From Nymphaea colorata (Eukaryota > Streptophyta > Magnoliopsida > Nymphaeales > Nymphaeaceae), in assembly GCF_008831285.2 (NCBI RefSeq), contig NC_045149.1:5385500-5449499 (forward strand): a stretch of 64,000 nt of DNA. Direction: 5' to 3'. The notes beneath the pieces are model-generated. The model was not told the DNA's origin. It did not search any database and saw only the letters and a program-made list of their open reading frames with translations. A program made the position numbers and the translations under genes. Shown here piece by piece: positions 9,219 through 21,800 of the stretch. Positions within the stretch are counted from its first letter, which is position 1. Each line of letters begins with the position of its first letter.

Positions 9219-12200
9219 CTGTAAAAGATTCCCAGATTGAAACTGCACTTAGTGCATACTACATAGTCTACATTAGGACAATAAAGTAGCATTTAAGCTC
9301 ACTGACATAAGCATGATAAGGGCTGAAAAGAAATGTTATAGCTGAAGTTAAATCTGAGAATACCCGCCAATTGTTTTAGTTGTCTTTAGCAAATGGAAGA
9401 GACTTGTTTTCTTTTCACTCTTACACCGGAAAGCTAAATCCAGGGGCTCAATAATTTCCAAATTCTGCACACTAGCCATTTGAATGAAGCAATAGTATAA
9501 AATAAGAAAGCATACAAGTGGGAAACTATACATTAACAAATAAAATATGTACCAACTAGAACCAATTTAGTGAAAGCCACCAACAAGCATACAACTCAGT
9601 CTAAACATCCTTTGACAATGTGGTTGTGGTTCCAAAATAGCAACTGTAGAGACATTTTTTACCCTCACTCTTGTATTTTTCAGGACTTATCGACTGAGAA
9701 GACGATTGGGGGACGCCATGAGGAAGGAGGCATTTATACCTATCTCAACCAGTTGGAGTTGCTGCATCATCCATAGAGTCGAGTACTAGTCTTTTCCAGT
9801 GGCACCTCAAACTCGTCATCCCTCTCTGTCCAACCTTCTTCTTGTTGTTCCTCAGTTTTCTTCTTTAGCTTTCTTCTAGTGTGAAAACTGTCAATTCGAG
9901 GAACATTCTCGCAGTTTCCTTCCGGTATGAGTCCTTCTAGTCAGAGTTCCTTTAATCTTATACATGTAGATGTATTGGGACGTAGTTAGGTTCCTAGTCG
10001 ATTGAAGTTTTGTTATTATTTAGTCACTAACAATGATTATTCTACAGAGCCATGGGTGTTCCCGTTAAAAGAAAAGTCAAAATCATTTGTATTCTGAAAG
10101 CATTCATTCTTAAATAAAAACTCAGTTTGGTTCTTGGCTCAAGTGTATTCGCATTGGCAATGTTCTAGAATTTAAAACTGCTCCATTATTACAATTTGAC
10201 AAAGACCATGGCATTTGTCTTCAATTCAAGTGCACACATACATCCCAACAAAATGGGGTAGCGAAAGAAACCCCCTTCTCAATGTTGCTCGAACACTTAT
10301 GCTTCAAAATCATGTTCCCTCGTATTTTTGGGGAGTTGCAATGCTTACCGCATGCTATCTCATAAATTGAATGCCCTCTTTCATTGATGACCAAATCCCC
10401 ATTCTGTTACTCTATCATGGGTGCTCATTGTTTCATACTGCTCCTCAAGTGTTTGATTGTGCGTGTTTGGTTCACATACTGGGACTAAATACAGATAAAT
10501 TTGGTGCTCAAGCTGTTAAATGTGTGTTTGTTGGCTATCCTAGAAATCAAAATGGATACAAGTGCTTTGACCCAATCTCCAAATGAGAGTATCTCAATGT
10601 GGATGTCACATTCTACGAGTCACAGCATTATTTTTCTCATCCCATGACACTACTGAGGTGTCACACTCATTTCCTCTCCTCATTCCACCTTTTCCTTAAG
10701 AGTTTACCCCTTGTCTCACTCGGTTCAAGGACCATCCACTAGTATATGCTCAGAGATAGGCTCCTCCTTATGACTCCCCAGCGGCTCCTTCTTAAGAGGT
10801 AAGTACACCTGATAATTCTAATGGGCGTAATATTGATCCTGGCAGCCTTGCATATTCTCCTCTGCTGAACAAGATGTACCCATTGCTCTACGTAAAGGAA
10901 AAAGGCAATGTACATTGCACCTAATTTCTTTGAGAACATGATTAACATTTTTGTAACTTGTCTTTCAGGTTGCCCCACATCTCTTTTGTTGTAGGATAAT
11001 ACACAAGGCCATTTGCTAAGTGTGGCTGCACACTGTTCATAATCCTTAACATGACTATGTCGCTATCTTCCATCCAAGTAGCATAATTACCGATCTTCTT
11101 TTCTGGTTCAATCTCCAAGAAGATATGTTTTCATCAGTGCCCAGAAACCAACATCATAAATGTTCTGGACCAAGGAGGAGCCATAAGAGAATGGATTTGC
11201 AAATGCCTTATAATCTGCAACATCATTAGAACTGTGTCCACCCTTGGATTGTCCCATGATGTTAGCTTAAAAGTTGCCAAACTGTCGACCAGATGTGAAA
11301 TAGTGCACTTACAAATCTGGATAACTCTAGTAAGTCAGATCTGAAACAACAAATTAGGGCAGAAGGAAATTAAATCTGCTCCTACGTCAACTTTTAGCAG
11401 ATCCTGCTTCAACAACATAAAATCTGATCTCTTCCCACATGAGAGATGAGAGAAGACTGATCCAATGCATTCAACTGGTTGACTAGAACTAAAAATCTCT
11501 TACGACAACTGCCATGGTAGCTATTTGCCATCAACAACCACATGAAAGACCTCCAACACAGCAACTTGATTCTGCAGCAATGACTTGTCATCAAGCACCA
11601 CTTTCAACATCATTCACTGCATCAACGACTTGTCATCTACTACCACTTTCAACGCTTGCTCCAACAACCAAGAGATCTGATCGCCTGAATTCTAGTTCAC
11701 CATTAGCGATCAGATCTTGGATTCTTGGGTTGCAGAATACTAACAAGAAAGAGACCATGGCAGAGAGACGAGAGAAGAGATGGGGAGCAGAAAGATGGGA
11801 GAGATCGCAAACACTTGAGCATCAAGCCCTTCTAGGAACGGATTGCTCTAATACCCTGTTGCAATGTGATTTTAGGAAGAGAAAAGCATTCTTTGGATTA
11901 ACCCTAATCTCTCTCAAAGAGAGACTAGGGGTTGACACAAGAAATTACAATAAGGTCCACAACAAACATAAAAACGATAAAACAACCCTCTAAACTATTC
12001 TAAAATTTTAATAACTCCGATCTAACTTTGTTATTATTCCCAACAACATCTATGCTCCAGCTTCAAGGGGAATACTGAGAGTTAAAAATTGAGGTTTATG
12101 GTAAATCAGCATAAGTTGTGAGGAATGTTCAAAAACTCGCCAAGTCAACCTGGTGACTTGGGTGACTCGACTCGGCTTGCCCCCCTAACAAGTCAGCCTA

Positions 12201-12490
12201 CTCGTTTTACTTCATTTTTCAATATTTTATTGCTGTTTGTAGTTGATACATGTTAAGATATAAGTTTTGTTTGTTACTTTATTAAAGATACAGTTCAGTT
12301 TGTTAAAGACAAGCAATATTAATTAAATTGATTGAGTTTCTTTAATGCTTTTGCATTCGACATGCTAAATTGCAACAATTCAAGGAGGATGAACTAAGTT
12401 GTGGCTTCACTTTATGCTATTTTCACTTTTTTTTTAATCATATAAGTGAAATTAAGTTATTTTACAAACTTTTTATGTATAAAAGACAAG

Positions 12491-12562
<72 letters not shown>

Positions 12563-12773
12563 ATTTATTTATTTAATTTATATTTATATTTATATTTATA
12601 CTTATATATTAAAAAGTTAGCATAACCCGGCCCGAGACACCGAGTTGACCCACCAACTAACAAGTCAAGAACAGTCGAATCGAGCAGTCTTTTATATTTG
12701 ACTCACATTGTAATTCTTAGTTGCTGCCCCTATCCTTATTTAGTCAAGGATTAGGGTTAATGAAAGCTAATGT

Positions 12774-12819
<46 letters not shown>

Positions 12820-15800
12820 GTAAGTCAACATCAGTAGGAAAAATAGTTATGTTTTGTTTAAAAATAATTTTGAGGTGAAAATTAGTTGCTAATTAGTAGA
12901 TATACTTAGTTTTTAAATATGAACTGTTCTTTACTGTTTGTATGCTCTAGAGAGAGAAAGTGTCTTTGAGACCCCTTATAGTTGCAGCTGAACCCTTGCT
13001 GAATATACTAACATTGTCAGCAAACATGGTAGAGTGAACACTTTATGGACCCTTAGGAATCCAAATCCTCTTTGATAAAATTAGAAAGAATAATCTTTGA
13101 TTAACCTCGAAATCTGCCCTAACTCCTCTTTATATAGACTAGAGGAGAGAGAGAAGTTACAAGAGAAACATCTAAAGGAAAAGTTATTACAAAAGTACCC
13201 TCTTAAACCTAAAACTGAATATAAACACATCTTAACACTCCCCCTCAAGTTGGAGCGTATATGTCAAATAGGCTCAACTTGGAACAGCAGCTTTGGAATG
13301 GTCCCCTTGCAAGAGCCTTAGTAAAGATATCAGCCGTTTGCCCTGTAGTTGAAATGTGTGAAGTACTTACAAACCCCTTTTGAATCATGTCTCTAGTATA
13401 GTGACAATCTACTTCAACATGCTTGGTTCTTTCATGAAAAGCCGGATTATTAGCAATAAACAGTGCAGCTTTGTTATCACATAACAGTTGCATAGGAAGA
13501 GGCACTTCGACAGTAAGATCCAACATCAGGGATCTAACCCACATAACTTCAGTAGTACCCTGAGCCATAGCTCTATACTCAGATTCTGCACTTGATCTGG
13601 CAACCACAGTTTGCTTCTTACTCTTCCATGTAACCAAGTTGGATCCAATAAACACACAAAATCCAGTAGTGGATTTTCTATCCGAGGGGCATCCTGCATA
13701 GTCGGCATCAACATACACAGATATAGTGAGTGAGGTACCATTCTGAAAGAAGAGTCCCGTTCCTGGTGAATTCTTTAGATACCTAAGAATCATCATAGCA
13801 GCATCCCAATGAACTTTCTTGGGCTTATCCATAAATTGACTCACTCTGCTAACAGCATAGGCAATGTCAGGTCGAGTAACAGTGATGTATAGGAGCTTCC
13901 CAACAATCCCTCTATACTGTCTCGCATCAACATCTTCAGTATCATCATCATACAAGCGGGTATTGATATCCATAGGCGTGGATGCAGGCCGACACCCCAG
14001 CATCCCTGTCTCTTGCAAAACATCAGTAACGTATTTCCTCTGGCACATGATAAGGCCCTTTTGATTTCTGGCAAACTCAATACCAAGGAAATAACGTAGT
14101 TCACCAAGGTCCTTGGTGACAAAGTGTTGTCCAAGGACATCCTTGATGTTGGAAATCCCCTGATCATCATCCCCTGTAACAATGATATCATCAACATAGA
14201 CAAGAACTATCACCGTACCTGTAGAAGTCTTCTTGACAAAGAGGGAATGGTCGGCCGAAGAACGTCTGAAGCCCTCATTCTCAATATTCTCTGACAATTT
14301 CTGAAACCAAGCTCGAGGACTCTGTTTCAGACCATAAATCGCCTTTCTCAATCTGCACACTTTCTGACACTCCCCCTCAGCAACAAACCCTGGTGGTTGC
14401 TGCATATACACTTCTTCATGTAAGTCACCATAGAGAAAGGCATTTTTGACATCAAGCTGTGAGAGGGACCAATTCTTGCTGACAGCCACAGCAAGGAGAA
14501 TCCGTAAAGAAGCATGTCGTGCCACAGGAGAGAAGGTATCATAATAATCAACCCCATAAGTTTGGGTATAGCCTTTTGCAACCAGACGAGCCTTATATCT
14601 GTCAATACTGCCATCTGCTCTGTATTTGATAGTAAAGACCCATCTGCAACCAACAATGGCTGCATCAGCTGAAGGAGTAACAAGTGTCCAGGTGCCTCTA
14701 GACTGAAGAGCATCCATCTCTTCTTGCATAGCTGCTGCCCATTTGGGATCAGAGAGAGCATCCATGGGATTCTGTGGAAGAGCAATAGCCGACAGCCCCT
14801 TGACAAACTGTCGGTACATAGGGGTGAGTCTATCCATGGATAAATGACCAGAGATAGGATGCAAAGTGCAACTGCGTTTGCCTTTCCTTTGAGCAATGGG
14901 CATATCAAGTTCATTAGGAGCAGGAACATGCTCGTGACATACTCCTATGTCATCATTACATAAAACATTGTCAGTTGAGTTTGTGTCAGGAATTACCTTG
15001 GGCGTGCTGGGTGAAGGCACATGTGCACATTGAACAGGCGCAGCAGGCTTAGTACGACGTTGGTAGACAGCCCCAAAACGTGGATCAACTGGGTTTGGAC
15101 AACTCATGAGAGGTAGAGGAAATTGGACTTCATCATTTAATTCAGACGCCCTTAATTGAGTTCCATTTGGGGAGAAGAAAGAGGTTGATTCAAAAAATGT
15201 AACATCAGCACTCACATAATACCGACGAGTAGAAGGATCATAACATCGATATCCCTTTTGAGTGCGGGAATAACCAACAAAGATCGTTTTGATGGCCCGA
15301 GGAGACAACTTATCTCGCCCAGGACCAAGCAACTGAACAAAGGCAACACATCCAAAAACACGAGGTGGAACAGAAAACAAGTCTCTGTCAGGAAAGAGGA
15401 CAGAGATAGGAATAAGGTCTCCCAACACAGATGACGGCATACGATTAATAAGATAGCATGCTGTGAGAACAGCATCGCCCCAGTAAGAATGGGGAACATG
15501 GCTATGTATGAAAATGGTTCTGGCAACATCAAGAATATGACGGTGTTTCCGTTCAGCAACCCCATTTTGTTGGGAGGTATAGGCACAAGAAGTTTGGTGG
15601 ATGATACCCTTATCCCTGAAAAATTGTTCCAAAGAGGAAGCACAGAACTCAAGAGCATTGTCAGAGCGCACAATTTTGACACAAGTATCAAACTGAGTCA
15701 GAATTTCATTGATAAAATTTTTGATTACATGACCCACTTCAGATTTATGCTTCATAAGAAAAACCCAACTAACACGACTATAGTCATCGACAGCAACAAG

Positions 15801-18800
15801 ATAATATCGATGACCTTGAAGAGCAGGTGTACGACTCGGACCCCAAACATCAAAATGAAGTAACTCAAACACAGAATGGCTACTTCGATTGGGCCGCGGA
15901 GGAAAGGATGACCGATGGTGTTTGCCCAACTGACAAGACTCGCATTGAAAAGAAGACTTAGGAGACAGCTGAGGAAGAACATGCAGCAGTTTCTGAAACG
16001 GTAGATGTCCAAAACGTAAATGCCAAGTATAAGCCGAGGATGAGGACGACCCTGCAGAGGTAGACCCAGCAAAGGGAAAGGGATGCACTAGCCTGTAAAG
16101 ACCTCCCTGTTCACGGCCACTGCCAATCACCCTGCCCGTCAGTATATCCTGAAACACAAGAGAAGAGGAGTCAAATATCGCACGACAGTTTAAATCTCTG
16201 GTAATCTGACTGATAGATAGTAGGCTATGTGGGAATTCTGGTGCATGAAGAACATGTTGCAATGGTAATGATGAAGTAAGTTGGACCTCTCCAAGTCCAA
16301 CAACGGGAGAATATTTGCCATCTGCTAGAATAACCGAGCGACCAGGTGGAGTAGGGACATAAGAAGTAAACTGTGCCTTGTCTCCACAGAGATGTGTCGA
16401 TGCACCCGAATCAATGAGCCAATCTGTAGTGTCAGAATACATACCAGATGAAGATGCACTGGCAGCAGTAGTGATAGTAGAGGTGGTCGGATCAGGAGCT
16501 TGTTGAGGTCTATCTCCAATCAAGTGTCTCAACTGAGAGATAATATCATCTGCACGTAACTCACTGGAGGAAACAGGATGCTGAGTCTTAGGCTGCTCTG
16601 GAGAATCAGTAAAAACAGTCTGATTGGCAACAGCTGGACGACCATGTTTCTGCCAACACTTATCCACAGTGTGACCAATGCGATGACAAAACTGACATAC
16701 TGGGCGCGAAGGGGTATTGCCACGGCCACGGTATCCTCGTCCTCTGGCAAAGAGGGACCCACCTCTGCCACGAGTAGCAAGCATAGCAGAAGTGGTATCA
16801 AGAACAGTCGATGAAGGGATTGGAATTCTGCTTAGCCTACTATAAGCTTCATCAATAGGAGGAATCGAGGGACTAGTGAGCATCTGATTCTTTGCTGATT
16901 CATAAACAGAGTCTAATCCAGACAGAAATACTCCGACCATAAGCATATCTCTGTATGCCTTCTGTTGTTCACACTTACATGCAGGAAAGTAGCTGTTTAG
17001 TCTCTCAAACATGGACTTGAGACTAGAATAATAAGTATGTAGAGGGCGACCATCTTGGCGCATCTGATGAATATCATGATGAAGCTGCATAATTCTTGTT
17101 TCATTCCTTGCTTGTGAATAGGTGGCTGCAAGGGAATCCCACATATCCTTTGCACTTTCCTTATGCAGGACTTCATTGGCAATGTCTTGAGTAAGAGTAC
17201 CAACAATCCATACCATAACCAACGAATTATCTTTAAACCAAGTAGTATATTTTCCTACCTTCTGTACGGGCTCGGGCTCCAATATAAGATGTTCCTTCTC
17301 ATGAGCGATCAAGGTTCTTTTTACTTGCATGGCCCACATCTCGTAATTACCCCCATCCATTTTGGTGATAAAGCTGGAAAATGGGGAACTCTTCATCTCT
17401 CCCGACGACACAAAGGAAGAGGTATTAGCGCCGCTGCTAATTTCAGACATCGCTCAACACAATGGAGGAAACCGAGCCACGGAATAGGAAGTGCAGGCAA
17501 AAAGAAGACAATCACATATCGAAAGACAACATGCTGATCATGAAGCAGTTAACACAGGCAGCAATCCATAAGTCTGATCGGCTGGAAGAGGCAACAACAG
17601 AACTGAACGAAGACAGATTACCAGAGGCGACAGCTAAGACGCTGAGAGGAAAATCAGCGTGCAGGGCAGCGGCGGAGCAGAGGAGAGTGGTGGAGACAGC
17701 AGAGGCGATGCAGCGTGCAGCGGCGATTCAGCGGCAGCGGAGAAGCAACAGCGACGGACGGCGGCGGCGGGCGGAGGTGAAAGCCACGGCGGGCAGCGGC
17801 GAAGATGACTGCAACAGCTGACGGAGGCGTCGGGCGGAGAAGACAGCAACGGGCGGAGGCGTCGGGCGGAGAGGTCAGCGACAGGCGGAGGCGTCGGGTG
17901 GAGAGGTCAGCGACGGGCGGAGGCGTCGGGCGGAGAGGTCAGGACAGCGACTGGCGGAGGCGTCGGGTGGAGAGGTCAGCGACGGGCGGCGCCGCTCAAT
18001 CGGCGCGCCAAGGAGGAGGAGACGGCTGCTGCTCTGATACCATGATAAAATTAGAAAGAATAATCTTTGATTAACCTCGAAATCTGCCCTAACTCCTCTT
18101 TATATAGACTAGAGGAGAGAGAGAAGTTACAAGAGAAACATCTAAAGGAAAAGTTATTACAAAAGTACCCTCTTAAACCTAAAACTGAATATAAACACAT
18201 CTTAACACTCTTCCCACTCACTCTAGGCTTTAACCCACTTGTTACTGCCTCCATCACTATGATGTGGGGAGAAAGAATCCCCCAGTTTCAAACCTCCTTG
18301 GCTATTAAATTGTCTTCCTTCTTCGCCATTCATAAGAATTGAGAATGATACAGTTCGGACTTCGGACACAACACATTACCCTACCTATCCAGCTAGGATG
18401 GAAACCCAACAACTCCATACTTTTGCGAAGTCCCAACATACTCTATCATATGTTTTAGAAAGATCCAACTTTAAACCCACCACTTCTTGAAACGAGTCTA
18501 TAAAATCATGAGCTAGGAGGAGCTAATCATGAATAACTCTTATCTTTAAGGACAGCACATTGATTTTCATCTATGATTTAGGCAAAAATTTCTTGCATCC
18601 TGAGCACTATTACCTTTAATATGACTTTGTAGGCGCTGTTGCACAAAGCAATAGGTCTAAAGTTGCCAAAAAATTAAAATAATTATTAAAATATTAAAAA
18701 AACCAAAAAAACTTTAAAATATATCAAAATGCTTGGAAATTTGATAAAAATCTTGTGATGTACATTTTGGATATATTTAAAAAAAAAAATTTGATGCCTT

Positions 18801-21800
18801 CACGTTTTCCTTTTTCTATATATGCATTTTCTTAAAATAACATCTATGACACAGAGTAAGGGGCGCCATTAAAATGACCAAGCACAACCAACTAGCCCAA
18901 TAGCTAGACATAGTCATCATTGGACTAGCCTACCAGCCAGTTCACGTGCTCTTGGGTGCACACTTTAGGGAATCTCCCCACTCAGTGACAAAACTTTATG
19001 AATGAACGTTGATTATCCCAATTTTCAAGTGAATGGACACTATTTAGGAAGAATCAGAACCTTATGCAAAGTTGAAAACAAGAAAAAGATTCACAAAATG
19101 CTGGAATGTGTTAAGAGATTTATGCAAATAACAAATTTGATTATTTTCTTTAAGGTTAATGAAAAACAGAAGAATGCATTCTAAAGAAAGTTTGTTTTCA
19201 GAAACTGTTGGATGAGAAGAGTATTTCAATTAAGTGAATGATTTTAATTATTTAGATTGCAATTACTAGCCTACCAAGCAGAAGTAACTTATTTCCTAAT
19301 TAGTATTTGCTTTCATAGCGAAACTTGCTACTGGTGATAAGGGATATACTTGAAACAAGCTCAAAGAGCTCATAACAAGGGCATTGAGGAGGAAAACTCA
19401 AGGTTGATGTCTAAATGTTTTACTCTATTTATCCATGAGACAAATTTATTTTGTAATTTTGTTTCATAATTCTAGAAAGGATATCTGTTCTCAAGTATTT
19501 AAAAAAAAAAAAAAAAAAAGAAACTTAACACTAATATCATCTAGACACTAGTGCAATCCATCCAATGCGAAAATTATCGGCTAGAAGATACCTTGTGGCA
19601 TCAATATTCATGTGGTCTGAAGAGCCATTGAAAGTTACCTAAAATCACATAATGGAAACATTATGAATAGACCATGAAGACAGAGGTGAACAAATATAAG
19701 AAATGAAGCATTTATCCATTTACATTGCTGTTGCAGAAACAAGGGTAAACGGATGCTCAGGGGATCTTGAAAAACCTACTGCTAGAACAACAGGTGGTAT
19801 ATTGCCTTGAGGATTTGAAACAGGCCACGAACACATCAAAATTGGTCTCATATATGAGAAACATGTGCACACACATAGTACAACATGATTGAGGCCATGA
19901 TAGGATAGTGAACTGAGGTTAACCAAATCAAACACCAGACAGCAATCAGATCAATTTTAAATCATGTGACAGTGTGTATGACAGCATTTTAGATTGTGTG
20001 AATGTGTGTATGTGTGCAGGCCTAATTGTGCAAGTATATCATGCATATACCTGGTGTATATACCATACAAATGGTAGAAACAAATTATACATAATATTGA
20101 AATATATATTATTTGCATTTTTTTGTTGCATTTTTTTCATTGTTTTTTCAAATTTTCTTCTGTATTTTTACTGTTCAGTCATTGTATCTGTACTATTCTT
20201 CCTAGTCGTTGGCTGGTTTCCAACAGCTACAATGGCTCTCCTGTGGGAGATATCAGCTCATATTTTAACTGCTTTTTCTTGACCATTTAGTTGAGAAACT
20301 ATTTTACTTTCTTGTCCGTCTTCTGCACTTTGACTTTCTCAACTTCTGTAACTCTTGCTTGATCATTATGAGAACTTATTCACACATAAACACCGTCTGT
20401 GAGATTATACTCCACATTCCTTTCTAACAATCACATTGTGCATCTTCCACATATTCTCTAACTTATTTTTTAAGTGCTAAGTGCCATGAAAATCTTTTGG
20501 ATAAAAGCATAAAGGATTTCTAGCTTTTTCTGTCTTCTTTTGTGCTACCATATCGTTTCTAGAGAAGCATAAAACAAAGGTGCATTTGACTAAAGAAAAA
20601 GAATGTATTCAACCAAAAACGGGAGAGAGGGAAGGAGGTGGGAAGGACACTACTCAAAATCCTACACAGAAACAATATGTATGCTTAAATCATTTCTATA
20701 GCACACAAAGAAGCCTAAAAATGTGAACAGCAAAGCGTGTCAAGGAAAGGCCATAAAGGCTTCATAGCGCCTGTAGCAAGCAGATCATGAAGAGACAACT
20801 CAGTCACATCGTGTTAAGCCAACTATCTCACCATCAAAGAATGGTTACTGACAATTACACCCATTTCTGCTTCTGCCCTGAAAGATTATAAGAACACAAG
20901 ACATAAGGCTCTTCAAGTACACAGCTTATTGAGTATTTCATACGATTCAAAAAGCTAGAATCAGCAACAACATGAGACATATGCCATTTAAAAGGAGCAT
21001 GGTTTGAGTACACATGAACCTCAGAAATGGCACATGAACCACAGAAGTATAAACTATAAAGTACAGCATCCACAGAATCAGAAAAATCTTTGTAGAAGGT
21101 TACAGAGAAGTTTACAGCCAAGAAATTTACAAATACTTATCCCGAAATTTACAGGCTTTCATGCTTCAAAAATGTATTCTGAAGAGAAGTATTCTGAGGA
21201 ATGGCACAGAACCGCCATGGTCTGCCTTTAGAGTGAGTCAGAAAATTTGGCAATATTTCAAAATATCATGCTAAAAATGTTCAAAACAAGTAGCTCGAGT
21301 AAACAAGCAACTCAAGAGTAGACAAGTGGTGGGTCTTGATATCTTGATACAGGAGGAGAGGAGGACGATGGAATGAGAGTGGATTCCAACAACAAAGGTG
21401 AAATAGGCAATAGAAATGAATTGTCTGTGCAATACAAGAATTAAAAAAAATGTAACATGCCCACTAATACTCTCGTTTGGTGACAGGATCATAGCAATTG
21501 TATCCCTTCAGATTTTTGAGGTATCCGAGGAAGACACATTTTGTGGCTTGTGAAGATAGCTTGTCCCGATTAGGTCCTAAGTTATGCACAAAGCAAACAC
21601 ACCCAAAAGACTATGACGTATATAAAACAAAGGACCACGAGGAAACAAAATCTGGAGAGAATTTTTACTACCCAAAGTAGATGAAAGTATATGATTAATA
21701 AGATAGCTAGCTGTTAGAATTACATCTCCTCAATATGAAGTTGGCATATTTGATTGAATCACAATAGCACAGGAAACATCAAGAAGGTGTCTATGTTTCC

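Larger units (their letters stand above)
12046..12830 (+). mobile_element. Probable 3' end of the plus-strand Copia relic, LTR interrupted by a repeat
   Basis: CTATGCTCCAGCTT followed by a purine tract at 12050-12070 matches the sense-strand sequence just before the B2 LTR. The end of the block (12722-12830), with GATTAGGGTTAATGAA, a (CT)n run and terminal GTCAACA, resembles the end of the 45.3-45.6 kb LTR. Between them is a 12126-12690 segment with GAGTCAACTCGG-type inverted ends and an (AT)n tract, probably a later insertion. Confidence 0.4.
13073..18207 (-). mobile_element. F: complete, apparently young Ty1/Copia retrotransposon in MSH4 intron 6
   Basis: 3' LTR 13073-13237 and 5' LTR 18043-18207, 165 bp each and identical by eye. 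A 5-bp target duplication CTCTT flanks it (13068-13072, 18208-18212). The primer-site complement is at 18033-18042, the leader runs to 17451, gag-pol is 17450-13245, and the polypurine tract complement CTCCCCCTC is at 13238. It is inserted in the LINE relic and points the same way as MSH4. LTRs this short are at the low end for plant Copia. Confidence 0.96.

Noticed and set aside
13097-13321. Short frames repeated at 13097 and 18067
   Set aside because: They are translations of the two identical F LTRs.
17462-18074. Arg/Gly-rich plus-strand frames
   Set aside because: They overlie the GC-rich minisatellite leader of F in antisense.
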